In this document: positions 53,714 through 62,395 of the stretch, piece by piece
Position numbering within the stretch: the first letter of the stretch is position 1
Layout of the letters: every line of letters begins with the position of its first letter
NCBI GenBank assembly: GCA_023410535.1
Contig: JAEYPR010000019.1
Span: 124,001 to 188,000 of the forward strand
Direction of reading: 5' to 3'
DNA from: Bacillota bacterium
GTDB lineage: Bacteria > Bacillota > UBA4882 > UBA8346
Length of the DNA stretch: 64,000 nt
Program-made: the position numbers and the translations under genes
Notes under the pieces: generated by a model
What the model saw: only the letters and a program-made list of their open reading frames with translations
What the model was told of the DNA's origin: nothing
Databases searched by the model: none

Positions 53714-55156
53714 CTACTTCACGGTCATTTCCAAGACGGCTCGAACCGGAAGAATCAGTTTGTTGATAACAAACGGAAAAGCGATGCCGATCGCAATGGT
53801 AATTGCAGCCATCAAAAGGGCCGGGAAATATGCAACCGGTGCCACTTCGTTAATATTTTCCAAACCTTCTTTCAATTTTCCGAAGAAGACCGAACGTTGC
53901 AACGAAAGCAGATAAGCCAAAGTGACGACACCGGCAAAAACGGCGATGACCGCATAAAGATGATAACCGGTCATCCATAAGGCCATAATGATTAATAACT
54001 TGCTCCAGAAACCGCCTAACGGCGGAATTCCAGCGGTTGATAACATCGCGATGATTGAAGTGTAACCGATGATCGGCATTTTTTGCGTTAACCCGCCCAA
54101 CTTCTCAAAATCACGGGTGCCGGTGGCTGATTCAACCGAACCGGCGTTCAGGAACAACAACGACTTGAAGATGGCGTGGTTGAAGAAATGGAATGCCGCT
54201 CCCAACAGCCCCAATACCGAACCGGTGGCAAAACCGGCAACGATATAGCCGATCTGGCTAATACTGGAGAAAGCCAGCATTCGTTTGAAATCCTTTTGAC
54301 CCAACGCGAAAAACGAACCCAGGATGATTGAAAGCGCCGCTAAAAATAGCAATACCGAAGTGAACGGCTTGCTAAACCCGAATACTGCGATGATCACCCG
54401 CATCAAGGTATAGATTCCGGCTACCTTCGTAACGATCCCGCCCAAGAAAACCGCGATCGGGGCCGGCGCTCCGGTGTATGCGTCCGGCAGCCACCCATGA
54501 AACGGCATAATCCCGCCTTTCAACGCAAAAGCGCAAACGCTCAAAGCCAAAGCCAACTGATATCCCAACGTTCCGGAAAGCGCGCCGACTTTTTTAAGTT
54601 CGCTGAAAGCGACACTGCCGGTCATGGCGAACAACAGCGCAATCGCGACCAACAACAGTGTCGTGGCAACCGCCGACAACATCATATATTTGAAAGCGCC
54701 TTCGAGACCATTGCGATCAATTTGGTACGCGATTAAAATGAAGACGCTGACCGATAGGATTTCCAAGAAAACATAGAGCGAAAACAGATCGGTCGCCATC
54801 ACCAGCCCGTCCATTCCGGTTACCGCCAGCAACAACAATGCGTAACAACCCGGCCGGCGATCAGGGTCCAACGGATAACCGATCGCAAAAACTACGGTGA
54901 CCATAACGACCAGGCTGATCGCCAACAACACCACTAAGGAAAGGCCGTCAATCTGCAAAGAAAACATCCCGCCGAAAACACTTTGGTTGAATTGAAAGTT
55001 GCGGCTGCTTGAATGAAACGCCAGCCAACCCGTAATCGCCAGCAACCAAGCGGTTGCAAGCACTGTCACTACAGTAGCTCCCTGAGACCAGAGTTTCCGT
55101 AAGATCGGCATCAAAGCCGCTCCGAGCAACGGTACAAAAATTAATGCTAAAAGCAC
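53714..55156 (-). CDS. Antiporter-like ion-translocating subunit (NuoN/MrpD type)
   Basis: This 480-residue, multi-helix protein is one of three antiporter-like subunits in the operon. The conserved Lys-containing segments FALKGGIMPFHGWLPDAY and HFFNHAIFKSLLFLNAG are present. The GTG start follows AGGAGG by eight bases. It should translocate H+ or Na+; the ion cannot be told. Confidence 0.92.
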   Translation of the reverse strand: MLLALIFVPLLGAALMPILRKLWSQGATVVTVLATAWLLAITGWLAFHSSSRNFQFNQSVFGGMFSLQIDGLSLVVLLAISLVVMVTVVFAIGYPLDPDRRPGCYALLLLAVTGMDGLVMATDLFSLYVFLEILSVSVFILIAYQIDRNGLEGAFKYMMLSAVATTLLLVAIALLFAMTGSVAFSELKKVGALSGTLGYQLALALSVCAFALKGGIMPFHGWLPDAYTGAPAPIAVFLGGIVTKVAGIYTLMRVIIAVFGFSKPFTSVLLFLAALSIILGSFFALGQKDFKRMLAFSSISQIGYIVAGFATGSVLGLLGAAFHFFNHAIFKSLLFLNAGSVESATGTRDFEKLGGLTQKMPIIGYTSIIAMLSTAGIPPLGGFWSKLLIIMALWMTGYHLYAVIAVFAGVVTLAYLLSLQRSVFFGKLKEGLENINEVAPVAYFPALLMAAITIAIGIAFPFVINKLILPVRAVLEMTVK

Positions 55157-55219
55157 GGCCGGTTCCTCCTGAGATTCTAACGCTTACGAGCATTGCAGCT
55201 ACCTGGCGTGATCCAGTAC

Positions 55220-57052
55220 TCACTTCATGACCCAGGTAATATAAATGACAATCCCAACCATTCCGGCAATTGACCAAGCGAGGTAATCGGCGTACAGCCC
55301 GGTATGCACCGCCCGCAGCGAGCTAAGCCGCTGCGCCGCCCATGGTATCAAGCGCTGGAATATCCAATCAACCGAACGTTCAAATACGAACAATCCGTAT
55401 ACGATCTCCTTCAGGACCGGCCGGCAGAAATCATAAGGGTCGAACACCCGCTTTTGCGCCAAGTCATAAACGGTTTTGAGAATCGGGAAATTCCGGATGT
55501 AATCGGTGGCTCCGGCTCCGCAACCGCTTAATTTCACCCCGAGCCAGTGACTCAACGCCGCAACGACCAAGGTCCCCACCGTTACCCAAAAAAGGCCGCT
55601 CAAAGCGAAACCGAAACCAGCTTCGGCCAATTCAGGGCCAAACCGGCCGCTCAATGCCGGTTTGATCAAATGTTCGACCGGCAACCGGTGGTTCAATCCG
55701 AAAACAATACAAAGCGCCGCCAATATCAGCATCGGCAACGCCATGGTCCAATGAACCTCGGCAACTTGTTTACTGCTTGATTTGCCAAAAAAGACCGCAT
55801 GCCCCAACTTTACAAAAGCAATCGTGTTCAAGAAAACACCGAGAACCGCCACAACCAAAAACAAGGTTTGGTCGTGCTCGACCAGGCTTTCAAAGATCAA
55901 TTCTTTGGAGACGAACGCGTTCAAGCCGGGGAACCCGGCCATGGCCGCCGCGGCAATTAGAAAGCAAACGAATGTTACCGGCATTGATTTGGCCAAGCCG
56001 CCCAGGTTCCTGAATTCAGTAGTGCCCGCTTCCTTTTCCACCGCGCCGGCAGTTAGGAAAAGACAGGTTTTGTAGATGGCGTGGTTGAGCATATGGAAAA
56101 GTCCGCCGACCACGCCGATCGGGGTACCGCTACCGATTCCCAACAAAATATACCCGACTTGGCTGACGGCTGAGTAGGAAAGCAACCGTTTATATTCGGT
56201 CTGCAAAAGCACCATGCTTGAAGCAATCACGATGGTGACTGCACCCATTCCCATCATGAATATTTCCAACGCCGAATTGATCGTGAAAAAATCCAACGTT
56301 ATTCGGGTCGCTAAATAAATACCGATCAGCTTCTCGATGGAAGCCGGCAAAAAGGCCATAAACGGCAACGGCGCATCGATTGCAGCATCAGGAATCCAAG
56401 TGTGAAACGGCACAGCGCCGGCTTTCGCCATGGCACCGATCATGAGTAAGACATACGCTGCTCCACCCAATCCCAACGTCGTTAAATGGATCTCCGTCAT
56501 CACTAGTGTTTTAGCTTGAACTCCCGCCATTCCCACGCCCAACATCAAACAGAGATCGGAAAATCCAACAATGATAAAAGTCTTCATGCCGGTCCGCCAA
56601 GCCCGTTCATTCCCAATCGCGATCATCCCGTAGAGGGTGATCATTAACGCTTCCCAAAATACCAACATTAAAACGAGGTTGTTCGCGATAACCGAACCCA
56701 ACGCCAATGTTTCGGAGATCAGCATCAATCCGTAAAATTGATTCTTGCGCTGCTGCCGCGCCAAGAACTTCCAGGAATATACCGCAATGAGCAAGGAAAA
56801 TCCGGCAATGGCCGCCGCAATCAATTGGCTGAACCGGTCATACCGTAATTGAAAATCAATTCCAAAACCGGACCAGGGAATAGTGAGCGCGACCGGCCGG
56901 CCCCAGAGCCGGATGGTGATCCCTGCCATCGCCATGGTCGTCAGGACTGTCAAAAATTCGTGGAGCAATCTCGTACGGCCCGGAATAACCAGCAACAAGA
57001 TTCCGACTGCCCCGGGAATGAAAGTAAGTGCCAAAAGTAACATCGGGTCCAT
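55220..57052 (-). CDS. Antiporter-like ion-translocating subunit (NuoL/HyfB type)
   Basis: This 610-residue protein is the longest of the three antiporter-like subunits and has the extra C-terminal region expected of NuoL-type proteins. Core motifs are FWEALMITLYGMIAI, AMAKAGAVPFHTWIPDAA and HMLNHAIYKTCLF. It is preceded by GGAG and follows the first gene of the operon by four bases. Confidence 0.92.
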   Translation of the reverse strand: MDPMLLLALTFIPGAVGILLLVIPGRTRLLHEFLTVLTTMAMAGITIRLWGRPVALTIPWSGFGIDFQLRYDRFSQLIAAAIAGFSLLIAVYSWKFLARQQRKNQFYGLMLISETLALGSVIANNLVLMLVFWEALMITLYGMIAIGNERAWRTGMKTFIIVGFSDLCLMLGVGMAGVQAKTLVMTEIHLTTLGLGGAAYVLLMIGAMAKAGAVPFHTWIPDAAIDAPLPFMAFLPASIEKLIGIYLATRITLDFFTINSALEIFMMGMGAVTIVIASSMVLLQTEYKRLLSYSAVSQVGYILLGIGSGTPIGVVGGLFHMLNHAIYKTCLFLTAGAVEKEAGTTEFRNLGGLAKSMPVTFVCFLIAAAAMAGFPGLNAFVSKELIFESLVEHDQTLFLVVAVLGVFLNTIAFVKLGHAVFFGKSSSKQVAEVHWTMALPMLILAALCIVFGLNHRLPVEHLIKPALSGRFGPELAEAGFGFALSGLFWVTVGTLVVAALSHWLGVKLSGCGAGATDYIRNFPILKTVYDLAQKRVFDPYDFCRPVLKEIVYGLFVFERSVDWIFQRLIPWAAQRLSSLRAVHTGLYADYLAWSIAGMVGIVIYITWVMK

Positions 57053-57056
57053 ATTT

Positions 57057-58481
57057 TTAACTCCCTATCATCTGCCGCACGGCAACTTGGACAAATTCAC
57101 TTGGAAAATGGACCAATAAACCGGTGATTAACGAAAGAGCCGCTAATAGCACGACAGCCGCCAACATCGTAGCGGATCCTTCCTTGGCCAGGTGACCGTT
57201 TTGAGGTTCACCCATAAAGACCAGGGCAAACACCCGCAACAGATAAAGAATGGTTAAAAACGAACCCAAAATAAAAAAACCGGCAATCCACGGAAAACCG
57301 TCCCGGATCGCCCCGGTAATAATCATATATTTCCCAAAAAAACCTCCAAAAGGCGGAATACCCATAACCGATAAGGAACAAAACGCAAATGCCAATGCCG
57401 TGACCGGCATGGTCTTGATCAGTCCGCCCATTTGCCGCATATCTTTGGTATGCATTGCATGTTCGATGATTCCGGCGCACAGAAATAAGCCGCCTTTCGA
57501 AATAGCGTGGTACATGATGAATAACAATCCGCCCGTTACCGCCAATTGATTTCGCATTAATAAACCAAGGAAAATAAAAGCCAATTGACTGACGGTGGAA
57601 TAAGCGATGACCCGCTTGATATCGCTCTCCATTAACGCGGCGCCGCCGGTGGCGATCGCGCTGATGGTAATTACCACGGGCAAGACTTGATGCCAAAACT
57701 GGCTGAAGACCATTGTTCCCACAAAGATTCTGGCAAAGACAAAAACGCCGATCTTAACCAGAACCGCCGCATGGAGTAAGGCGGTAACCGGCGACGGCGC
57801 CACCCCCGCGTCCGGCAACCAACTATGGAACGGCAATGTTGCCGATTTAGAGAAGATCCCGATCATGATCAACAACACTGCGAGATCGGGCGCTGATTTA
57901 CCACGCAGTTCATTGAGATTAAAGGTGCCGTACTGACTGTCAATAATGACAAACCCGAGTAACATGGCCAAAGCCCCGCCAACTGTGATTAAAAACGCTT
58001 TGTCGGCCCGTAAAACAACCTCCCGTTCCCGGAAAAAGCCAATAAGGCGCCAGCAACAAACGGCGGAAATCTCCCAGAACAAATAGATGAAGATTAAATT
58101 CTTCGAGTAAACCAAACCCATCATCGCGCCCAGGAAGAGGACGACCATGAAGTAATACTCGTTTTGATTTTTATAATGATGGATATACCCGAAAGAATAC
58201 AACACAATCAGTAAGCCTACCAAAGAGGCGGACAGCGCCATAAAAACCCCTAAAACATCGGCGGTTAAATTGAGATGAAACCCCAGTATCAAAGGGACGT
58301 CAATGTTGATTGTCCGCCCCGAATACACCACACCCGCCAATGCGGTTGATGCGCCAAACGATGCCGCAATCAGCAACAACGCCAGGAGGTTACGGAGTTT
58401 CACCGCTGCTTGACCAACAAACGGCAACAGCATTGAACCGAGGATCGGTATCAAGATCGCGAGCACAACAAACTTTTCCAT
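57057..58481 (-). CDS. Antiporter-like ion-translocating subunit (NuoM/HyfB-F type), first gene of the operon
   Basis: This 474-residue subunit has the motifs IYLFWEISAVCCW, GIFSKSATLPFHSWLPDAG and IMYHAISKGGLFLCAG, and so is a third antiporter-like channel. The ATG at 58481 with AAGG upstream is preferred over the frame opening at 58529. As the first gene, it follows a 440-base intergenic region in which I cannot place a convincing promoter. Confidence 0.9.
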   Translation of the reverse strand: MEKFVVLAILIPILGSMLLPFVGQAAVKLRNLLALLLIAASFGASTALAGVVYSGRTINIDVPLILGFHLNLTADVLGVFMALSASLVGLLIVLYSFGYIHHYKNQNEYYFMVVLFLGAMMGLVYSKNLIFIYLFWEISAVCCWRLIGFFREREVVLRADKAFLITVGGALAMLLGFVIIDSQYGTFNLNELRGKSAPDLAVLLIMIGIFSKSATLPFHSWLPDAGVAPSPVTALLHAAVLVKIGVFVFARIFVGTMVFSQFWHQVLPVVITISAIATGGAALMESDIKRVIAYSTVSQLAFIFLGLLMRNQLAVTGGLLFIMYHAISKGGLFLCAGIIEHAMHTKDMRQMGGLIKTMPVTALAFAFCSLSVMGIPPFGGFFGKYMIITGAIRDGFPWIAGFFILGSFLTILYLLRVFALVFMGEPQNGHLAKEGSATMLAAVVLLAALSLITGLLVHFPSEFVQVAVRQMIGS

Positions 58482-58922
58482 GACCTTCCCTTTCGTCTTG
58501 GTTTCGCCACAAGGTAAACAGTGAATCAAGGGATACTGCGGTTCGACTGGCCGCTGACACCGAATGATCTCACTCGTAGTAAAATATCCATTCGAGCCGT
58601 TCCTTAGTCTTTTTATCGATAAAAGTATCCTGCCGATTTCTTTTTTCGTAATCGGAAAGCCATCAACGAATCAGCGCAATATTTCCGATTGAAAATTAAC
58701 CCTGAAAAATGCCCAAAAAAAGGGGCCGAATCGCTTCAGCCTCAAATCATCGTAAATTATTGAATTGATTACACTTATAAATCAAGAAAATATGGCGCGT
58801 GGATGATCGTCTCAAATATTTAACGCAATATAATTAATAAATTGGATGGAAAACTTCTGCCATGAATCCTTGACATCATAGTCATAGTAGAAATCTTTCA
58901 TCCAGAGCGAAAGTCGAATCGC
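58482..58922. other. Intergenic region upstream of the hydrogenase operon
   Basis: Contains the zinc-ribbon gene terminator at 58715-58741 and a perfect 14-bp palindrome TTTTATCGATAAAA (58611-58624), which could be an operator. No good Rex box and no unambiguous -35/-10 pair were found, although TTGATT-N18-AATAAT on the minus strand is possible. Confidence 0.45.
58715..58741 (-). terminator. Terminator after the zinc-ribbon gene
   Basis: On the minus strand GGCTGAA and TTCGGCC enclose a GCGA tetraloop (one G-U pair), and the T-rich tail follows. It separates the zinc-ribbon gene from the hydrogenase operon. Confidence 0.7.
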
Positions 58923-59069
58923 TTAATATTGATTTCTGCGGAACATTCGTTCTAAAAATGAATGTTCTTCCGTTTCCAAATGTTTGTTACTTTTATATAA
59001 CTGGCCGCCGCAACGACGACAATATTCGCGCCAGCACCAGTTCTTTCCGCCACAGTCTCCACATTGCAT
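58923..59069 (-). CDS. Small zinc-ribbon protein (48 aa)
   Basis: This 48-residue ORF has two CxxC pairs (C3, C6 and C17, C20) plus C12, typical of a zinc ribbon, followed by a charged helical tail. The ATG at 59069 is preceded by GGAGAGG at a nine-base spacer, an excellent ribosome site, and a terminator follows. The cysteine pattern and ribosome site together make a real gene likely. It lies between spoIIP (divergent) and the hydrogenase operon. The function is unknown. Confidence 0.72.
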   Translation of the reverse strand: MQCGDCGGKNWCWREYCRRCGGQLYKSNKHLETEEHSFLERMFRRNQY

Positions 59070-59280
59070 CGTTCAATTCCTCTCCTTTTTCACATATCGG
59101 AGTTTATTTTTAAGTTCCTCCCTAGTATATGAACGGATTTCATTTTTGCCATATTCTTTTCGCTGTTTTTAAAAAGCTTTACAAAAAGGTAATATCGCAT
59201 TTTTCGGATCCGACAGAGCAAACAGGTGCGATTGGTTCTAAACTCCCGATTTACGTCATATATTTTAGGCAGGAAGGTGG

Positions 59281-60375
59281 GTGGACTTGCTGGAGCCGAT
59301 CGATAAAAACAAATCCGCGCATATTCCGCCATGGTTCTTCTTTGGTACGCTCGGGATTCTCTTAATGTTGATCAGCGCCTTGGCGGTAATTGCCATTCGT
59401 ACCACGACCAATCATTCGACCAAAACAATGGTGTCCAGTTTACGGACAGGTCCGATTCGTTTGGATACCCAAACCAGCCGGTTTATCTTGCGTAAAGGGA
59501 TCCCGGCCTTGGACCGTTCGGTTGATGAAGATGATCCTTTCACTTTTTTCAATTTTAACTGGACCGAAATTTACTGGCGCCTCGCCGCCAATATCTCCAA
59601 TGCAACACCGCAAGAAATACTTAAGGCGCAGTTGCCATTGTTGGCGCTGGTCAAGCCAAAACCAGTACAGTTGGTTAAAAGGGTTCAGCCGCCGGTTCAA
59701 ACGGAACCAAGACCGGAATCGCCGCCAAGCACCGAACCGCCGGCGTTATCCGGCGACCCGACGGTCTTTATTTATCACTCTCATACGACCGAGGCCTATA
59801 TCCCGAATAGCGGCAAAGACCATACGCCCAACGCCAAAGGAGATATTGTGCTGGTTGGATCGTATCTCCAAAAGCTTTTAGAAACCAAATATGGTATCAA
59901 GACCATCCATAATGAAGATATTCACGATACGTTCCCATTTCGCGACTCCTATAAACGTTCTCAAGTCACGGCCATGAAATATCTGAAAGAATACCCCAGT
60001 ATCAAAGTGGTACTCGATATCCACCGGAATGCAACCCCTGGGGTTGACGCAACCGCAAATGTCCACGGTCAGGATACGGCAACTATTTCGTTAGTGGTTG
60101 GGAGCGATAAGATGGGGCTACCCCATCCCAATTGGCGCAAAAACCTGGCGTTTGCCAAGAAGCTGGAAGAAGCCATGAATCATTATTATCCCGGGCTATG
60201 TGACGGACTGCTCCTTTCCGACGCCCGTTATAACCAACATTTGCACGACCATTCGGTAATTGTCGAATTCGGCGATCAAAACTCAACGTTGGAGAAGGCC
60301 TATCGCGCGGTGGAATTTTTTGCGGAGGTACTTGTATATACCATGAATGAGGAGGCAAAAGAGTCGAAACCCTAA
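59281..60375 (+). CDS. spoIIP: Stage II sporulation protein P
   Basis: SpoIIP is a peptidoglycan amidase/endopeptidase of the engulfment complex DMP. A single N-terminal membrane anchor (about residues 17-40) precedes a Pro-rich linker and the catalytic domain with FIYHSHTTEAYIP, DIHRNA and VIVEFGDQ motifs, whose His and Glu residues bind zinc. The GTG at 59281 is used; a TTG six bases later has the better ribosome spacing. It is direct evidence of endospore formation. Confidence 0.94.
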   Translation: MDLLEPIDKNKSAHIPPWFFFGTLGILLMLISALAVIAIRTTTNHSTKTMVSSLRTGPIRLDTQTSRFILRKGIPALDRSVDEDDPFTFFNFNWTEIYWRLAANISNATPQEILKAQLPLLALVKPKPVQLVKRVQPPVQTEPRPESPPSTEPPALSGDPTVFIYHSHTTEAYIPNSGKDHTPNAKGDIVLVGSYLQKLLETKYGIKTIHNEDIHDTFPFRDSYKRSQVTAMKYLKEYPSIKVVLDIHRNATPGVDATANVHGQDTATISLVVGSDKMGLPHPNWRKNLAFAKKLEEAMNHYYPGLCDGLLLSDARYNQHLHDHSVIVEFGDQNSTLEKAYRAVEFFAEVLVYTMNEEAKESKP

Positions 60376-60445
60376 GTACTACAGGTAGGAAAAATTGTGC
60401 ACCAGAGCGAAAGCCGACTACAGAAATCACTGTAAAAAAGTTTAT

Positions 60446-60509
60446 AAAAAAATTAGCCTACACTATAGTGATTCGCTTTCTTCAGGCTATCAATAGAGTG
60501 TAGGCTAAT
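60446..60509 (-). terminator. Terminator after the ferredoxin-like gene
   Basis: A perfect 13-bp inverted repeat (60452-60464 with 60497-60509) with a 32-base loop is followed on the minus strand by a T-rich tract. It lies about 70 bases after the ferredoxin-like gene and also faces the spoIIP end. Confidence 0.65.
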
Positions 60510-60578
60510 GTCGATTGTCAATTTCTGAAGTCTTTCAGCGGCGTACTACGAAAGCGTCAACTGCTTTCGTTATCGAGG

Positions 60579-61292
60579 TCAATCCTGTTTGATCTCCCCG
60601 TCGATGGTGATTGTGGTGTCGTAAAAAGGAATTTTGGCACCGGAACGTTTTAAGGCTTCTTTGACCAAATGGACCATTCCAAAACAACACGGAACCTCCA
60701 TATGGGCGACGGTCACACTGTTAAGGTTGTTCCGTTTAAAAATCTCCGTGAGTTTTGCGAGATAGGTCTCGGAATCATCCAGTTTCGGGCAACCGATCAG
60801 CAATGCCTTGCCCTTGAGGAAACGCCGGTGAAAGTCTGGATAGGCAAACGGTACACAATCGGCGGCAATTAACAGATCGGCTTCGTTAAGATACGGCGCA
60901 TTTTCAGGAACCAGATGCAGTTGGACCGGCCATTGCCGCAATTCGGAACTGGATTTGCCCGCTGTATTACTCGCAGTATTTCGCTCGTGGTTGAACATCA
61001 TTACCCGTGAACCCGGACAGCCGCCGTGATGAACCGGGGCCGCCTGAGTGGTTTTGGCGACATGCGCTATAGCGGCCGCTTCATCGAAATCGTCGGCTTC
61101 CCGTTCAATCACTTCGAGCGCGCCTTGAGGACATTCTCCCAGACAAGCGCCGAGTCCGTCGCAATATTGATCCTTGACGACCCGGGCTTTCCCATCAATA
61201 ATTTGCAGCGCTCCCTCGGCGCATGACGGCACACAAAGGCCGCAACCGTTACACTTATCTTCATCAATTTTAATAATTTTGCGAAATGCCAT
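60579..61292 (-). CDS. 4Fe-4S ferredoxin-domain protein paired with a Crp/Fnr regulator
   Basis: The N-terminal 60 residues hold a [4Fe-4S] motif (CNGCGLCVPSC) and a second, looser Cys set (CDGLGACLGECP). The C-terminal region has a CPGSRVM segment, GCPKLDD and MEVPCCFGMVHLV, so further metal binding is likely. The same gene type is commonly found beside a Crp-family gene in clostridia. The ATG at 61292 follows GGAG by eight bases. A redox-sensing or electron-transfer role is inferred; the partner is unknown. Confidence 0.75.
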   Translation of the reverse strand: MAFRKIIKIDEDKCNGCGLCVPSCAEGALQIIDGKARVVKDQYCDGLGACLGECPQGALEVIEREADDFDEAAAIAHVAKTTQAAPVHHGGCPGSRVMMFNHERNTASNTAGKSSSELRQWPVQLHLVPENAPYLNEADLLIAADCVPFAYPDFHRRFLKGKALLIGCPKLDDSETYLAKLTEIFKRNNLNSVTVAHMEVPCCFGMVHLVKEALKRSGAKIPFYDTTITIDGEIKQD

Positions 61293-61405
61293 TGAAAACA
61301 CTCCATTCAATGAAATTGTAAATAAAATGACTTTCCGAGCGAATTGACTTCATCATCAATTTCTCAGTTCGTAGCTTAACTATATCAGGCTTCACAGCGA
61401 AAATC

Positions 61406-61421
61406 TTTGACATAGATCAAA
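61406..61421. promoter_or_regulatory. Fnr/HcpR-type operator
   Basis: TTTGACATAGATCAAA is an imperfect palindrome that matches the Fnr core TTGAT-N4-ATCAA at nine of ten positions and resembles the HcpR pattern. It lies between the regulator and the ferredoxin-like gene, 114 bases before the latter. Confidence 0.6.
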
Positions 61422-61431
61422 TTCTCAAAAT

Positions 61432-62118
61432 TTAATTCACCATCCGTGTCAGCCGGTCCCAATCCTGGATCTGAATGGTCCGTCCCTTGACTTGAACGAT
61501 TCCATCCCGTTTCAGTTTTGCAAAGCTTCGCGACAAGGTTTCCGCCGTGATTCCAAGCGCCTTCGCCAGCTCGCCTTTGCTCATGGGCAAAACGAATTCA
61601 TCACGAACCACGGGTTGCGACAAACAATATTGATAGATATATTTAGCCAATTTAACCTGGGATTCATCCAACGAAATACTCTCCAGCAACCGGCTGAAAT
61701 GCTGTAACCGCCGGGAGAGTACGGCTAAAAGATCAAAAGCGATCTGAGGTTGAGCTTGAATCAGGCCGATTAAATGATCGCGTTGAATACTACATAACTC
61801 GATGTCGGTCAATGCAATACAAGTTGCCGGATAGGCGCCGCCGGCAAAGACCGCCACCTCTCCGACCGGTTCATACGGACCAAGCACGTGGAGGATCTGC
61901 TCCTTGCCGTTTGCCGAAAATTTGACGACCTTCACTTGTCCGAGCCCGATAATGATAAATTCGTCGGCCACGGTACCCTCGGTAAAAAGCGTCTCCCCTT
62001 TGGAAACCGTTCGTAAGGTCGCGTATTGGCTTAATGCCTCTGTTTGTTCGGTTCCCAGGGCCTCAAACAATTTTGAATGAGTAATAATAGTGAGCGTTTT
62101 GTTTTTTGGCTGATTCAA
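61432..62118 (-). CDS. Crp/Fnr-family transcriptional regulator
   Basis: This 228-residue regulator has a cyclic-nucleotide-binding-like domain (about 20-130) and a C-terminal helix-turn-helix (MSKGELAKALGITAETLSRSFAKLKRDG). The N-terminal region lacks the Cys set of Fnr, so it is not an iron-sulfur Fnr. An HcpR-type regulator is possible. It is 139 bases upstream of the ferredoxin-like gene on the same strand, with an operator-like site between. The effector is unknown. Confidence 0.85.
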   Translation of the reverse strand: MNQPKNKTLTIITHSKLFEALGTEQTEALSQYATLRTVSKGETLFTEGTVADEFIIIGLGQVKVVKFSANGKEQILHVLGPYEPVGEVAVFAGGAYPATCIALTDIELCSIQRDHLIGLIQAQPQIAFDLLAVLSRRLQHFSRLLESISLDESQVKLAKYIYQYCLSQPVVRDEFVLPMSKGELAKALGITAETLSRSFAKLKRDGIVQVKGRTIQIQDWDRLTRMVN

Positions 62119-62395
62119 ATTCGGATCATCTCCAAATGGCGTGGAATCAATAACTTAACAATAACAACGCGCTGAAATAGTATTGGATTCTCCCAATCGA
62201 AAACGTTTAATGAGCCTATTTTATGGGTAAAACAAACGTAATGCAAGGAAATTTTGGTAGTCCAGTCGTTATTTCATGGTGAAAGCAAAAATATTGGCTA
62301 AAATTTCTAAAAAATGACTATTTTTCGGGCGATGAAAAAGGATTTTCCCAATATCCCTAGAAAATATTCTTAATACTTATGGAGGTGTTAAAACG

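Noticed and set aside
48564..58529. NADH:quinone oxidoreductase (complex I)
   Set aside because: The large subunit keeps all four Ni-Fe cysteines, a HycI protease gene is in the operon, and NuoE, F and G are missing.
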